From positions 103,213-167,212 of the forward strand of contig JAQSDM010000013.1 of NCBI GenBank assembly GCA_029945945.1: a stretch of 64,000 nt of DNA, read 5' to 3'. This DNA is from Algoriphagus sp. (GTDB taxonomy: Bacteria; Bacteroidota; Bacteroidia; Cytophagales; Cyclobacteriaceae). This document shows, piece by piece, positions 51,351-59,794 of this stretch. Made by a program: the position numbers and the translations under genes. Each line of letters starts with the position of its first letter. The first letter of the stretch is position 1. The notes under the pieces were generated by a model. It was not told where the DNA came from, did no database searches, and saw only the letters and a list, made by a program, of their open reading frames with translations.

Positions 51351-52712
51351 TTACTTTAGTTTAATAATCAATTCATCCAAAGAAAAGGACTCCTGGACTC
51401 CGGATTCAAGGTTTTTCAATGCGATAACAGAATTTTCTATCTCCTGATCACCACAGATTCCGACAAATGGGATTCCTTTTTTTGTGGCGTATTCCAATTG
51501 CTTTTTCACTTTGGTCAGATCAGGATAAATCTCAGCCTGAATTCCTACCGCTCTCAACTTTGAAAGCAAACCCAGCGCATATCGAAAACCTTTATCATCA
51601 AAATGGGTCAGAAGGATTTGGGTACTTTTCAGGCTTTCCGCAGGAAATAATTCCAATTCCTCCAACACATCATACAACCGATCCACTCCAAAAGAAAATC
51701 CGACTCCGGAAACTCCCGGTAATCCGAAACCTCCCGTAAGATTATCGTATCTGCCTCCACCGCTGACCGAACCGATCGACACATGATTCACTTTCACTTC
51801 GAAAATCGCCCCTGTATAATAGGACAATCCTCTGGCAAGCATAATATCCAACTCCACATGAGAAAGGTCCTCTCCCATTGATTCCAAAATCGTAAAAGCA
51901 TCTTCGAGCTCTTTTACTCCCTGAAGTCCGGTTTCGCTGCTTCCAAGGAAGTTTTTCAGAAAGGCTAATTTCTCATCCTGATCTGCTTTCAGGTTTACCA
52001 GAGGGCTGAGTTTTTCGATGGAACTCAATCCAAAGCCTCGTCCGATCAATTCCTCCTGAACTTTTTCCCATCCGATTTTATCCAGCTTGTCAATTGCTAC
52101 GCAAAGTGGACCTTCATTTCCTGCTTCGCCGATAGATTCAGCGATTCCGGTCAGAATCTTCCTGTTGTTCAGCTTGATGCTGTAATCCGTCAGATTCAGC
52201 TTCTCAAAAACTCTCCGGATCATCAGGATGATTTCTGCTTCGCAAACCAAACTATCAGTCCCCACCACATCGGCATCACACTGATAAAATTCCCGGTAAC
52301 GCCCTTTCTGCGGACGATCTGCTCTCCATACCGGCTGAATCTGAAATCTTTTAAATGGAAAAGTCAATTCATTTCGATTCATCACAACGTATCGCGCAAA
52401 AGGCACTGTCAGATCGTATCGAAGGCCCTTTTCAGAAACTTTCTTAAGCGTATTTTGATAGCCTGTCGACAAATCATTCATGGTGACATCTTTCAGAAAA
52501 TCACCGCTGTTCAGGATTTTGAAAAGCAGCTGATCTCCCTCATCACCGTATTTTCCGGTAAGGGTTCTGAGATTTTCCATGGCAGGAGTCTCTATCTGAT
52601 TGTAGCCAAACAGCTTAAAAGTATCTTTGATCGTCTCCAGGATATAATTTCTTCGGGCCATCTGAACCGGTCCGAAATCCCGGGTTCCTTTGGGAAGGCT
52701 TGGCTTTTGCAT
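51351..52712 (-). CDS. hisS: Histidyl-tRNA synthetase
   Basis: A 453-residue class II synthetase charging tRNA-His. The ATG at 52712 (MQKPSLPKGTRDFGP) is the family start; the frame start at 52739 adds nine extra residues. Motif 2 is PVWRADRPQKGRYREFYQCD (about 125-144). The histidine-specific motif is ARGLSYYTGAIFEV (about 295-308), and motif 3 is in GVGFSFGVDRL. The C-terminal anticodon-binding domain (about 365-453) contains GIPFVGICGDQEIENS. Length and motifs are normal. Confidence 0.97.
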   Translation of the reverse strand: MQKPSLPKGTRDFGPVQMARRNYILETIKDTFKLFGYNQIETPAMENLRTLTGKYGDEGDQLLFKILNSGDFLKDVTMNDLSTGYQNTLKKVSEKGLRYDLTVPFARYVVMNRNELTFPFKRFQIQPVWRADRPQKGRYREFYQCDADVVGTDSLVCEAEIILMIRRVFEKLNLTDYSIKLNNRKILTGIAESIGEAGNEGPLCVAIDKLDKIGWEKVQEELIGRGFGLSSIEKLSPLVNLKADQDEKLAFLKNFLGSSETGLQGVKELEDAFTILESMGEDLSHVELDIMLARGLSYYTGAIFEVKVNHVSIGSVSGGGRYDNLTGGFGLPGVSGVGFSFGVDRLYDVLEELELFPAESLKSTQILLTHFDDKGFRYALGLLSKLRAVGIQAEIYPDLTKVKKQLEYATKKGIPFVGICGDQEIENSVIALKNLESGVQESFSLDELIIKLK

Positions 52713-52806
52713 ACTTACTTTTGGGTAATTAAGTCGCAAATTTATTCAAAAAAAGGGAAACGATTCCCGATCATCGAAAACACAGGGAATTAAATTGAGA
52801 ATTATC

Positions 52807-52838
52807 TTGGGCAAAAAAGAAATGTTTCCCTACATTTG
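52807..52838 (+). promoter_or_regulatory. Promoter of the 47-residue basic protein
   Basis: TTGG at 52807-52810, a 20 bp gap and TACATTTG at 52831-52838 fit the consensus. The start codon lies 39 bp downstream. Confidence 0.75.
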
Positions 52839-52876
52839 CGCTTCGTTTCGAAACAAATCATTAAAAGCATACGACC

Positions 52877-53020
52877 ATGGCAGTTACTACTCTGAAGAGA
52901 AAATTGAAAAGAAAAAGACTAGGTCAAACAACTCGCGTTATCAAAATCAAACAATTGTCTGCTCAGCCGGTAATTAGAAACGTGGATGTTGAAGAGTTGA
53001 AAAAGTCTTTCGCGAAATAA
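52877..53020 (+). CDS. 47-residue highly basic protein, possible ribosome-associated protein
   Basis: This is a very short gene running from ATG to TAA. The product starts MAVTTLKRKLKRKRLGQ and ends VDVEELKKSFAK, with many Lys and Arg and only two acidic residues before residue 38. It has a consensus promoter upstream and a hairpin terminator directly after it, so it is a complete monocistronic unit. Small proteins with the same TLKRK start and PVIRNVDVE middle recur across Bacteroidota in my memory, where they are annotated hypothetical or ribosome-associated. RNA binding is inferred from charge. Confidence 0.8.
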   Translation: MAVTTLKRKLKRKRLGQTTRVIKIKQLSAQPVIRNVDVEELKKSFAK

Positions 53021-53042
53021 TTTCTTATCTCGTAAAAATATT

Positions 53043-53069
53043 AAGGCGGTCTATTGATCGCCTTTTTTA
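53043..53069 (+). terminator. Terminator of the 47-residue gene
   Basis: The stem AAGGCGGTC / GATCGCCTT (one G-T pair) with a TATT loop is followed by TTTTT. It is 23 bp after the stop. Confidence 0.85.
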
Positions 53070-53570
53070 TTTCCCCCTCTTCCCCAATTCAACCACCCGG
53101 AGGTTTTTTATCTGACCGATTTCCAGGTCAAAAAGCAACAAGGTTCGCATGATGTGAAATCCCTGCTGTCCGATCGCCCCGGAATTCATATACAGGCAAT
53201 TCATTTCCTTGTCAAACTCAACCTTGCAGATGTGTGAATGTCCGCAAATAAATAGGTTGGGGCGGCTTTCCCGGATTCTTTGCTTTACTCCCTTTGCATA
53301 GCGAGGCGGTGTACCCCCGATATGTGTCATCAGGATTTTAACTCCCTCGCAAGTGAATTCCTGCCACTCAGGATATTCCTGCTGAATTTCCAAATCGTCA
53401 ATATTTCCAAAAACAGCCCGGATTGTTTTTCCACTCGGCAAAGCTTTCATAACCTCCAGATTGCCAATGTCTCCGGCATGCCAGATCTCATCCACTTCCT
53501 GCAGGTAGGTGAGCGTTTTGTGATCAATGTAACTGTGGGAATCAGAAATCAGCGCGATCTTGGTAGACAT
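53067..53570 (-). CDS. YfcE-type metallophosphoesterase
   Basis: A 167-residue calcineurin-like phosphoesterase. The ATG at 53570 (MSTKIALISDSHSYID) places the first metal motif at its usual place. Metal-binding blocks are DSHSY (about 10-14), HAGDIGN (about 31-37), GNIDD (about 54-58), THIGG and CGHSHI. Length matches the YfcE/MJ0936 group, which hydrolyse phosphodiesters; the natural substrate is not known. It is divergent from the rhodanese gene with about 70 bp between. Confidence 0.92.
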   Translation of the reverse strand: MSTKIALISDSHSYIDHKTLTYLQEVDEIWHAGDIGNLEVMKALPSGKTIRAVFGNIDDLEIQQEYPEWQEFTCEGVKILMTHIGGTPPRYAKGVKQRIRESRPNLFICGHSHICKVEFDKEMNCLYMNSGAIGQQGFHIMRTLLLFDLEIGQIKNLRVVELGKRGK

Positions 53571-53639
53571 TTGAAACGAAAGCTTGTAAATTTTCATTTC
53601 AATATGGAACTCCAAAAATTCACATCAAACTCTATCACT

Positions 53640-54053
53640 ATGAAATCCAACAAAATCCTTCTCCTGGCCCTATTTGCTTTCTTTGCTTTTACCGGAATTT
53701 CCCTTGCCCAGTCCACAGATTCAGCGACGGTGGTTTCGGTGGAGACTTTTGAGAAAATGTCTAAAAAGAAGAAAAAGAAGACCGTAATTTTGGATGTAAG
53801 AACACCTGAAGAAGTAGCTGAAGGTCATTTGGCAGGGGCAAAAAACATTGATGTTCAAGGTGAACTTTTCCAGGTAAGCATCGAGCAACTGGATAAGAAT
53901 AAAACCTACCTGCTTTACTGCAGAAGCGGAAAAAGAACCGCGGTTGCCGGTGCCAAAATGAAGGCCGCAGGATTCAAAAATGTCTATATGATGGACGGGG
54001 GGATTACCGCCTGGAAGGAAAAAGGCAAGCCGGTGACAAATGACAAAAATTAA
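53640..54053 (+). CDS. Periplasmic rhodanese-domain protein
   Basis: A 137-residue protein with a Sec signal peptide (about 1-23, ending GISLAQ). The ATG at 53640 gives this clean signal; longer frames back to 53280 lie opposite the phosphoesterase gene. A single rhodanese domain (about 33-133) has DVRTPEEVAEGHLAGAKNID and the active-site loop with Cys in LLYCRSGKRT (about 100). It can carry a persulfide sulfur, perhaps in periplasmic sulfur transfer or cyanide detoxification. The aldehyde dehydrogenase start overlaps its 3' end by 14 bp. Confidence 0.9.
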   Translation: MKSNKILLLALFAFFAFTGISLAQSTDSATVVSVETFEKMSKKKKKKTVILDVRTPEEVAEGHLAGAKNIDVQGELFQVSIEQLDKNKTYLLYCRSGKRTAVAGAKMKAAGFKNVYMMDGGITAWKEKGKPVTNDKN

Positions 54054-55410
54054 ATCAGTCAACCCTTTTTCCGGGGAAATTTTACAAGAGTATAATCTGC
54101 TGACCGCATCCGAATTGGAAACTAAACTGGTTTCCGGATCGAGTGCTTTTTCTTTGTGGAAAAATACTGAGTTTGGCCAACGGGCCGAACTTATGAAAAA
54201 CGCCGCGAATGAACTTCGCGCAAATCGTGAAAAATACGCCCGGATTATTTCCCTGGAAATGGGAAAAATAATCAAAGAATCCAGATCTGAAATAGAGAAA
54301 TGCGCCTGGGTTTGTGATTTCTATGCGGAAAAAGGTGCAGAATTTTTGAAAGATGAACCCATCGAACTTCCGGATCAAAAACGCGCAAAACTCATCTTTC
54401 AGCCTTTGGGAATGATCCTGGCTGTGATGCCTTGGAACTTTCCGTTCTGGCAGGTTTTTCGGTTTGCTGCGCCTACTCTGATGGCCGGAAATACTGGTCT
54501 CCTCAAGCATGCCTCCAATGTCCCGCAATGCGCACTGGCTATCGAGGAGATTTTTACAAATGCCGGATTTCCGAATGGCGTTTTCCAAAGTCTACTGATT
54601 GATTCAAACACGACTGTTAAGCTGATCGAAGACGACCGGATCAAAGCCGTGACACTTACCGGTAGTGAAAAAGCAGGAGCCGCTGTTGCTTCAGCTGCCG
54701 GAAATCAGATCAAAAAATCCCTTTTAGAATTGGGAGGAAGTGATCCATTCATCGTATTGAAAGATGCAGACATCGCAAAAGCGGCAGAAATTGCTGTCAA
54801 ATCCAGAATGCTCAACTTTGGTCAGAGTTGCATTGCAGCCAAGCGATTCATCATTGAGGAACCTGTTTATGAGCAATTCCTGACTCTTTTCTGCGAAAAC
54901 TTAAGCAAGTTGAAATCAGGAAATCAATTGGATGAAAACTCAGATTTTGCCTGCATGGCTCGACCGGATTTGGCAAAAGAACTTTTTGAGCAGGTTGAAA
55001 AGTCTGTAAAAGCCGGCGCAAAGCTCGTCATGGGCGGAGAAAAACCTGCGGAAAACAGGGCTCAATTTTCCCCGACAGTTTTGACCAATATTCCTCCAAA
55101 TGCACCCGCATATTCCGAAGAACTCTTCGGTCCGGTGGCTTCCATTTTCAAAGTTTCATCTGAGGATGAGGCGATTGCCCTGGCAAACGATTCACAATTT
55201 GGACTGGCTTCCTCGCTTTGGACAGAAGACAAAACTAAGGCTGAAAAGATTGCTTCAAGAATAGAAAGCGGTGCCGTTTTCATCAATTCTATGGTTGCCT
55301 CTCATCCTTACCTTCCCTTTGGAGGAATTAAGAAATCCGGCTATGGAAGAGAACTTGGCAGAAACGGAATAGTAGAATTTGTCAATACCAAAACTGTCTA
55401 CCTTGGCTAA
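54040..55410 (+). CDS. gabD: NAD(P)-dependent succinate-semialdehyde dehydrogenase-like enzyme
   Basis: A 456-residue aldehyde dehydrogenase. Family motifs are GMILAVMPWNFPFWQVFRFA (about 126-145), the catalytic Glu region LLELGGSDPFIVLKDAD (about 227-243) and the catalytic Cys in NFGQSCIAAKRF (about 259-270). The C-terminal block is PFGGIKKSGYGRELG. Length fits the short succinate-semialdehyde dehydrogenase class that feeds the TCA cycle from GABA, but other aldehydes are possible. It overlaps the rhodanese gene by 14 bp, so is co-transcribed; the functional link is unclear. Confidence 0.85.
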   Translation: MTKIKSVNPFSGEILQEYNLLTASELETKLVSGSSAFSLWKNTEFGQRAELMKNAANELRANREKYARIISLEMGKIIKESRSEIEKCAWVCDFYAEKGAEFLKDEPIELPDQKRAKLIFQPLGMILAVMPWNFPFWQVFRFAAPTLMAGNTGLLKHASNVPQCALAIEEIFTNAGFPNGVFQSLLIDSNTTVKLIEDDRIKAVTLTGSEKAGAAVASAAGNQIKKSLLELGGSDPFIVLKDADIAKAAEIAVKSRMLNFGQSCIAAKRFIIEEPVYEQFLTLFCENLSKLKSGNQLDENSDFACMARPDLAKELFEQVEKSVKAGAKLVMGGEKPAENRAQFSPTVLTNIPPNAPAYSEELFGPVASIFKVSSEDEAIALANDSQFGLASSLWTEDKTKAEKIASRIESGAVFINSMVASHPYLPFGGIKKSGYGRELGRNGIVEFVNTKTVYLG

Positions 55411-55433
55411 ATGAAACCGGACAAAACCGCGGT

Positions 55434-55441
55434 TATTTTTG
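55434..55441 (+). promoter_or_regulatory. Possible -7 element for pdhB
   Basis: TATTTTTG fits TAnnTTTG and lies 53 bp before the pdhB ATG. The -33 region is not recognisable. Confidence 0.4.
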
Positions 55442-55493
55442 CTTTTGGCCGAATCCTTTCTATTTTTACGAGCCAAAATTTTGTTTTGAAACA

Positions 55494-56474
55494 ATGAGAG
55501 AAATACAGTTTCGTGAGGCCTTGAGAGAGGCGATGTCCGAAGAGATGAGACGCGACAAAAGCGTCTTTTTGATGGGCGAAGAAGTAGCTGAGTACCATGG
55601 GGCTTATAAAGTATCTCAAGGGATGCTGGAAGAGTTCGGCCCTGATCGAGTGATTGATACACCAATCGCAGAGCTTGGATTCGCAGGTTTGGGAGTTGGT
55701 GCAGCAATGAACGGCTTGAAACCTATCATTGAGTTCATGACTTTCAACTTTTCTTTGGTTGCGATAGATCAGATCATTAACTCTGCAGCCAAGATGCTTG
55801 CCATGTCAGGCGGTGCTTATAGCGTTCCGATTGTATTCAGAGGACCAACCGGTAGTGCCGGACAGCTTGGTGCCACTCACTCATCCAACTTTGAGAATTG
55901 GTTTGCCAATACCCCTGGTTTGAAAGTAATCGTTCCTTCTAATCCATACGATGCCAAAGGCCTGATGAAAGCCGCTATCCGTGATCCGGATCCTGTGATT
56001 TTCATGGAATCTGAGGTGATGTACAGCGACAAAGGGGAAGTACCTGAAGGAGAATACCTTCTTCCGATTGGCGTTGCAGATATTAAGAGAAAAGGAAAAG
56101 ATGTCACGGTAATTTCCTTTGGAAAAATGATGAAAGTGGCTTTGGAAGCTGCTGAAGAAATGGCAAAAGAAGGTATTGAGTGCGAGGTAATAGATCTGAG
56201 AACTGTGCGACCTATCGATTACGCAACTTGCCTGGAATCTGTAAAGAAAACTAACAGGGTTGTCATCGTAGAAGAAGCAAATCCGATTGCCGGGATTTCC
56301 TCCGAACTTACTTATCACTTCCAGAGATATGCGTTTGATTACCTTGATGCTCCCGTGATCCGGGTAAATTCAATGGATATTCCGTTGAGTTATTCTCCTG
56401 CATACATCGACGTAACGCTGCCTAATGTAAAAAGAACTGTAGAAGCTATTAAAACTGTCACTTACAAAAAATAG
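55494..56474 (+). CDS. pdhB: Pyruvate dehydrogenase E1 component, beta subunit
   Basis: A 326-residue E1-beta subunit that pairs with E1-alpha to decarboxylate pyruvate with thiamine diphosphate. Signatures are FLMGEEVAEYHGAYKVSQGM (about 25-44), DTPIAELGFAGLGVGAAMNG (about 55-74), the GPTGSAGQLGATHS loop (about 122-135) and the transketolase C-terminal ECEVIDLRTVRPID. The alpha subunit and E2/E3 are not adjacent, so the complex genes are dispersed, as is common in Bacteroidota. It could also be the beta subunit of a related 2-oxoacid dehydrogenase. Confidence 0.93.
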   Translation: MREIQFREALREAMSEEMRRDKSVFLMGEEVAEYHGAYKVSQGMLEEFGPDRVIDTPIAELGFAGLGVGAAMNGLKPIIEFMTFNFSLVAIDQIINSAAKMLAMSGGAYSVPIVFRGPTGSAGQLGATHSSNFENWFANTPGLKVIVPSNPYDAKGLMKAAIRDPDPVIFMESEVMYSDKGEVPEGEYLLPIGVADIKRKGKDVTVISFGKMMKVALEAAEEMAKEGIECEVIDLRTVRPIDYATCLESVKKTNRVVIVEEANPIAGISSELTYHFQRYAFDYLDAPVIRVNSMDIPLSYSPAYIDVTLPNVKRTVEAIKTVTYKK

Positions 56475-56492
56475 ACTTGAGCAGAAAACCAT

Positions 56493-56530
56493 AAAAAAGC
56501 CCGACCACTCACATGGTCGGGTTTTCTTTT
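56493..56530 (+). terminator. Terminator of pdhB (module 1)
   Basis: The 8 bp stem CCCGACCA / TGGTCGGG with loop CTCACA is followed by TTTTCTTTTTT. It is the intact copy of the repeated module. Confidence 0.85.
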
Positions 56531-56963
56531 TTAAACCCATTCGGGTTATTAGACCAGATCCGATTAAAATGGTTTAGTCGACAAAACTTTTAATTCCATT
56601 TAACTTAAGAATAGGATTCATCCTTATTAGACGGGTTTCTTCTCTTCCGATATTTCCCGGATAATTATTAATAGAAAAAGCCCGACCACTTCGCAGCCGG
56701 GTTTTCTTATCTAAACCCATTCAAATATTTTATACTCCTGATCACCAAAAATGGATTATCAAAACTATTTTTTTAAGAAAAATCATGATTTGAGTTCTTC
56801 TTCGAGCCAGATTTACTCTCTGTCGAGTTTGGCTTGGATTTTACCCTTAAAAAAGCCCGACCACTTAGTAGCCGGGTTTTTTCTTGTTACCCAATCATCA
56901 ATCTTCCAATTTTTAGACTTAGGGTAGCCAAGAAGGTTTTCCCATGATCTTATATTTATTGTG

Positions 56964-57010
56964 AGAAAAAAGCCCCGACCTTCTAATTATTCCGGTTCAG
57001 GGCTTTCTTC
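56964..57010 (-). terminator. Terminator of the OMP receptor gene
   Basis: AGCCC (about 56971-56975) pairs with GGGCT (about 57000-57004), with inner pairing of CC and GG. The minus-strand read ends in TTTTTT. It is the fourth module of the repeat region. Confidence 0.7.
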
Positions 57011-57024
57011 AGCTTTAACTTCTT

Positions 57025-59535
57025 TTAGTTAGGACGGTTGTTTTGAGCGTTGTTCTCATCTCCTCCACCTTTCAAGTCATCATTGTTGACAGCCTTCTTT
57101 CTTCTTGGTCCGCCCTGATCCATGCTCAGTTTACCGATTCTGTAGCTGAAGTTCACTTTGAAATTCATGTTACGGATGGCATTGGTGCTGTTCTGAGTGA
57201 TAGTAGGAGTGATAGTTTCGTTTCTGATGATGAACTCCTTTGCAAGGAAGTTTTCAGCTCCGAATCCAATACTTCCTCTTTTCTCTTTGAATTGCTTGTT
57301 CAGACTTAATCCGTACGCTGCAAAACCTCCTGAAGTACCCTGAAGCTGAACCTGATTGCCACGGGCAAAGGTGAACAGCTGTGCTTGCCAGTTTTTAGGA
57401 AGAGTGTAGTTACCCATTAATCTTCCGCTTACTACAAAGCCTTCGTTTGATGCTGCAAACATTGGATCAGTCAAGTTATTATCAAGCATAGCGTAGTAGG
57501 TATCAATACCTCCATTCAATGAGAATTTGTTATTGATATTTACGTTTGCAAACATGCTCATACCTACAGCCTGCTCTTGTCCGATGTTTTCATATGTTGT
57601 TGAGATCACACCTCCTGCAAGTACATTCCTTACTGACTGGATAGATCCGGTTGTATTTCGGAAGAAACCTGTAAAGTTCAGCGTAGTACCTTTGATGAAA
57701 GTGCTATAGCCCAACTCATAGTTATCAGTCAATTCAGGATCCAAAAGTGGATTACCCTGAGAAATCTGAAGCGGATTAGAAGCCTCCACATTTGGATTCA
57801 GGAATCTAAGAGACGGGCGCTGAATTCTTCTGTTGTATGCAGCCTTGATCATGTTGCCATTCGCAAGCTTTCTGCTCAAGTTCAAGCTTGGTACCAATGT
57901 TCCGTAAGAAGGAATCTCTGCAGTCAATTCGGTTTTGAAATCGGCATTGATTGTAGTGTATTCGTATCTCACTCCCGGCTTCAACGTATAGTTTTTCAGG
58001 AATGTCAAGGTATATGACAAGTAACCAGCAGTCACATTCTGATCATAGCTAAACTCATTGCTCAAAGAAGGGTCAGTATTGACTACATATTCTCCGTCTG
58101 CTCCGTCTGCCTGAAAGTATGCGAAGTCAGAGAATGCTTTTCTCAGTATGTTTTTTGCTCCGTATTCAAGTATCTGATTGCCATCTGGGCCCATTGGAGT
58201 TACGAAGTCAAGCTGAACAGTGAATTCTTCATTCTTGCTTGGGTTATCGTTTTTCAACCTGGAATCTATGGTAGTGAAATCATCTTCAAACAAGGTATTG
58301 ATGAATGAATTCTCTCTATTATTCAAGCTGTAAAGCGTGAGGAAACTGATTTCCTTTCCTTTTTTCTCAAAAGTTTTAGTATAGTTTAAACTCACATCCA
58401 CTGAGTTAGACTGATCTTTAGTATCAGTTTCACGAAGTGCAGATCTTACCAATTCTCCGTCCAAATAGTTTTGCGTAAGGAAATTGTTTTGAGCATTTTT
58501 TGAATTTCGGATACCGAAATTGACAGCACCGGTCAGGAAGTTATATTGGTTGATAGAATAATCTACTCCGAAATTATATCTTCCGAAAAGGTCATTTCTT
58601 TCTGTTTCAGCAGACTGGATGACATTAGAAATCAGACCGGAAGGATTTGTTACCAATTGATTGTTTTCAAACTCACCCAGGATATTGTAACCTGATCTTC
58701 CGAATCCACCCAGCGTGAATCCTAACTTTCCTTTTCTTGCGGAACCATTCAATCCAAAGTTCGAACCTCTCAATCCAACTCCGCTATTGATACTCAGGGT
58801 CATTCCCTGTAGGTTATTCTTTTTAGTCACAATGTTGATTACTCCGGAAGTACCTTCAGCATCAAATCTTGCAGATGGAGAAGTGATTACTTCTACCGCT
58901 TTGATTTCGTCAGCAGGAATTTGTCTGAGTGCATCAGCAATACTACTTGCAGCAATTGCCGAAGGTCTGTTATCGATCAAAACAAGGATATTACCACTTC
59001 CTCTCATGGAAACATTTCCTTCCATATCGACAGAAAGCATTGGCACTCTTCTCAACACGTCTGTAGCATCACCACCCGCCGTTGTTTTATCATTTTCAGC
59101 TTTGTAGATAGTTCTGTCTACTCGCTCTTCGATCAGATCACGCTGGCCCTGAACGGTTATTTCTTCGAGAGCAAGGCCCTCATCATTCATCAATATTTCG
59201 CCAAGGTCAAAATCACCATTTACTGAAGTGATATTGATACCTGTTTTTGAGTAGGTTTCAAATCCCAGGAAAGATATTTTCAATTCATATTCTCCCGGCT
59301 CAAATCCTACTATATAAAACTGACCATCTCCGTCAGCTACTGCACCGGCTACGTTGGTATCAGTTCCTGCCTTATAAAGTGCTGCAGTAGCATAGGCTAC
59401 CGGTTCTCCGTTTTTTGAATCTTTGGCCACACCAATGATTCTTGCGGGTGTTTCTTGATTCGCATTCTGCTGAGCAAAAACATTTGCTGAGCCTAGAAGC
59501 GTAAAAAACAAGATGAGACTGAGTAATTTTTTCAT
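57025..59535 (-). CDS. TonB-dependent receptor, OMP_b-brl family with CarboxypepD-reg domain
   Basis: An 836-residue outer-membrane protein with a Sec signal peptide (about 1-21). The regulatory-like beta domain (about 30-115) shows RIIGVAKDSKNGEPVAYATA. The plug (about 125-235) has RVPMLSVDMEGNVSMRGSGN, VLIDNRPSAI and VEVITSPSARFDAEGTSGVINIVTKK (in pieces). The rest is the OMP_b-brl_3 barrel. The C-terminus is a polar tail after the barrel (GGPRRKKAVNNDDLKGG) that is Asn-rich. Not a SusC: no SusD partner is adjacent. The transported ligand is unknown. It is convergent with pdhB. Confidence 0.92.
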   Translation of the reverse strand: MKKLLSLILFFTLLGSANVFAQQNANQETPARIIGVAKDSKNGEPVAYATAALYKAGTDTNVAGAVADGDGQFYIVGFEPGEYELKISFLGFETYSKTGINITSVNGDFDLGEILMNDEGLALEEITVQGQRDLIEERVDRTIYKAENDKTTAGGDATDVLRRVPMLSVDMEGNVSMRGSGNILVLIDNRPSAIAASSIADALRQIPADEIKAVEVITSPSARFDAEGTSGVINIVTKKNNLQGMTLSINSGVGLRGSNFGLNGSARKGKLGFTLGGFGRSGYNILGEFENNQLVTNPSGLISNVIQSAETERNDLFGRYNFGVDYSINQYNFLTGAVNFGIRNSKNAQNNFLTQNYLDGELVRSALRETDTKDQSNSVDVSLNYTKTFEKKGKEISFLTLYSLNNRENSFINTLFEDDFTTIDSRLKNDNPSKNEEFTVQLDFVTPMGPDGNQILEYGAKNILRKAFSDFAYFQADGADGEYVVNTDPSLSNEFSYDQNVTAGYLSYTLTFLKNYTLKPGVRYEYTTINADFKTELTAEIPSYGTLVPSLNLSRKLANGNMIKAAYNRRIQRPSLRFLNPNVEASNPLQISQGNPLLDPELTDNYELGYSTFIKGTTLNFTGFFRNTTGSIQSVRNVLAGGVISTTYENIGQEQAVGMSMFANVNINNKFSLNGGIDTYYAMLDNNLTDPMFAASNEGFVVSGRLMGNYTLPKNWQAQLFTFARGNQVQLQGTSGGFAAYGLSLNKQFKEKRGSIGFGAENFLAKEFIIRNETITPTITQNSTNAIRNMNFKVNFSYRIGKLSMDQGGPRRKKAVNNDDLKGGGDENNAQNNRPN

Positions 59536-59743
59536 GTTAGTTTTTCAAATGTTGGGCTGTTTCCCAATTGATACCCCAAAAAACGAGGTAATGTTTTGCA
59601 TAATTTGATCAAATAGACCATCCTCGGGTATTAATCGACAAACCCTTCCTTTCACCTGATAAACTTCCTCAAATATCCGGCAAACGGGTTTATCTGCTCT
59701 ATGAGTGCTTTTGAAGGTAGAATTAGCCTATTGGCAGATTAGA

Positions 59744-59775
59744 TTTGAGTTACAATACTTCTTTTGCTTAGTTTG
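59744..59775 (+). promoter_or_regulatory. Promoter of the LytS-LytR operon
   Basis: TTTGA at 59744-59748, a 19 bp gap and TTAGTTTG at 59768-59775 match the consensus with one change per box. It lies inside the longer frame from 59705, so it argues for the ATG at 59795. Confidence 0.6.
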
Positions 59776-59794
59776 GACATTGAATATCAGGCCT

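Larger units (their letters stand above)
56475..57024. repeat. Intergenic region with four related terminator-like modules
   Basis: This 550 bp region has no ORF. The segment AAAAAGCCCGACCACT occurs at about 56494-56509, 56675-56690 and 56850-56865, each ending in a CCGGG or TCGGG-TTTT. A fourth, altered copy starts near 56968 (AAAAGCCCCGACC). Spacings between the first three are 181 and 175 bp. After copies 1 and 2 the words TAAACCCATTC and ATTAAAATGG/CAAAAATGG also recur, so whole modules of about 180 bp appear duplicated and decayed. Confidence 0.7.

Noticed and set aside
53721..54275. 184-residue minus-strand ORF across rhodanese and aldehyde dehydrogenase
   Set aside because: It is antisense to two well-supported genes and rich in Phe/Ser/Cys as shadows of Lys/Glu-rich genes are.
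55255..55707. 150-residue minus-strand ORF across gabD and pdhB
   Set aside because: It spans two real genes and the pdhB promoter region; it has no recognisable domain.
59705..59794. Extended GTG start for the LytS kinase
   Set aside because: The probable promoter at 59744-59775 would lie inside the CDS, and the extra residues are not typical of the family.
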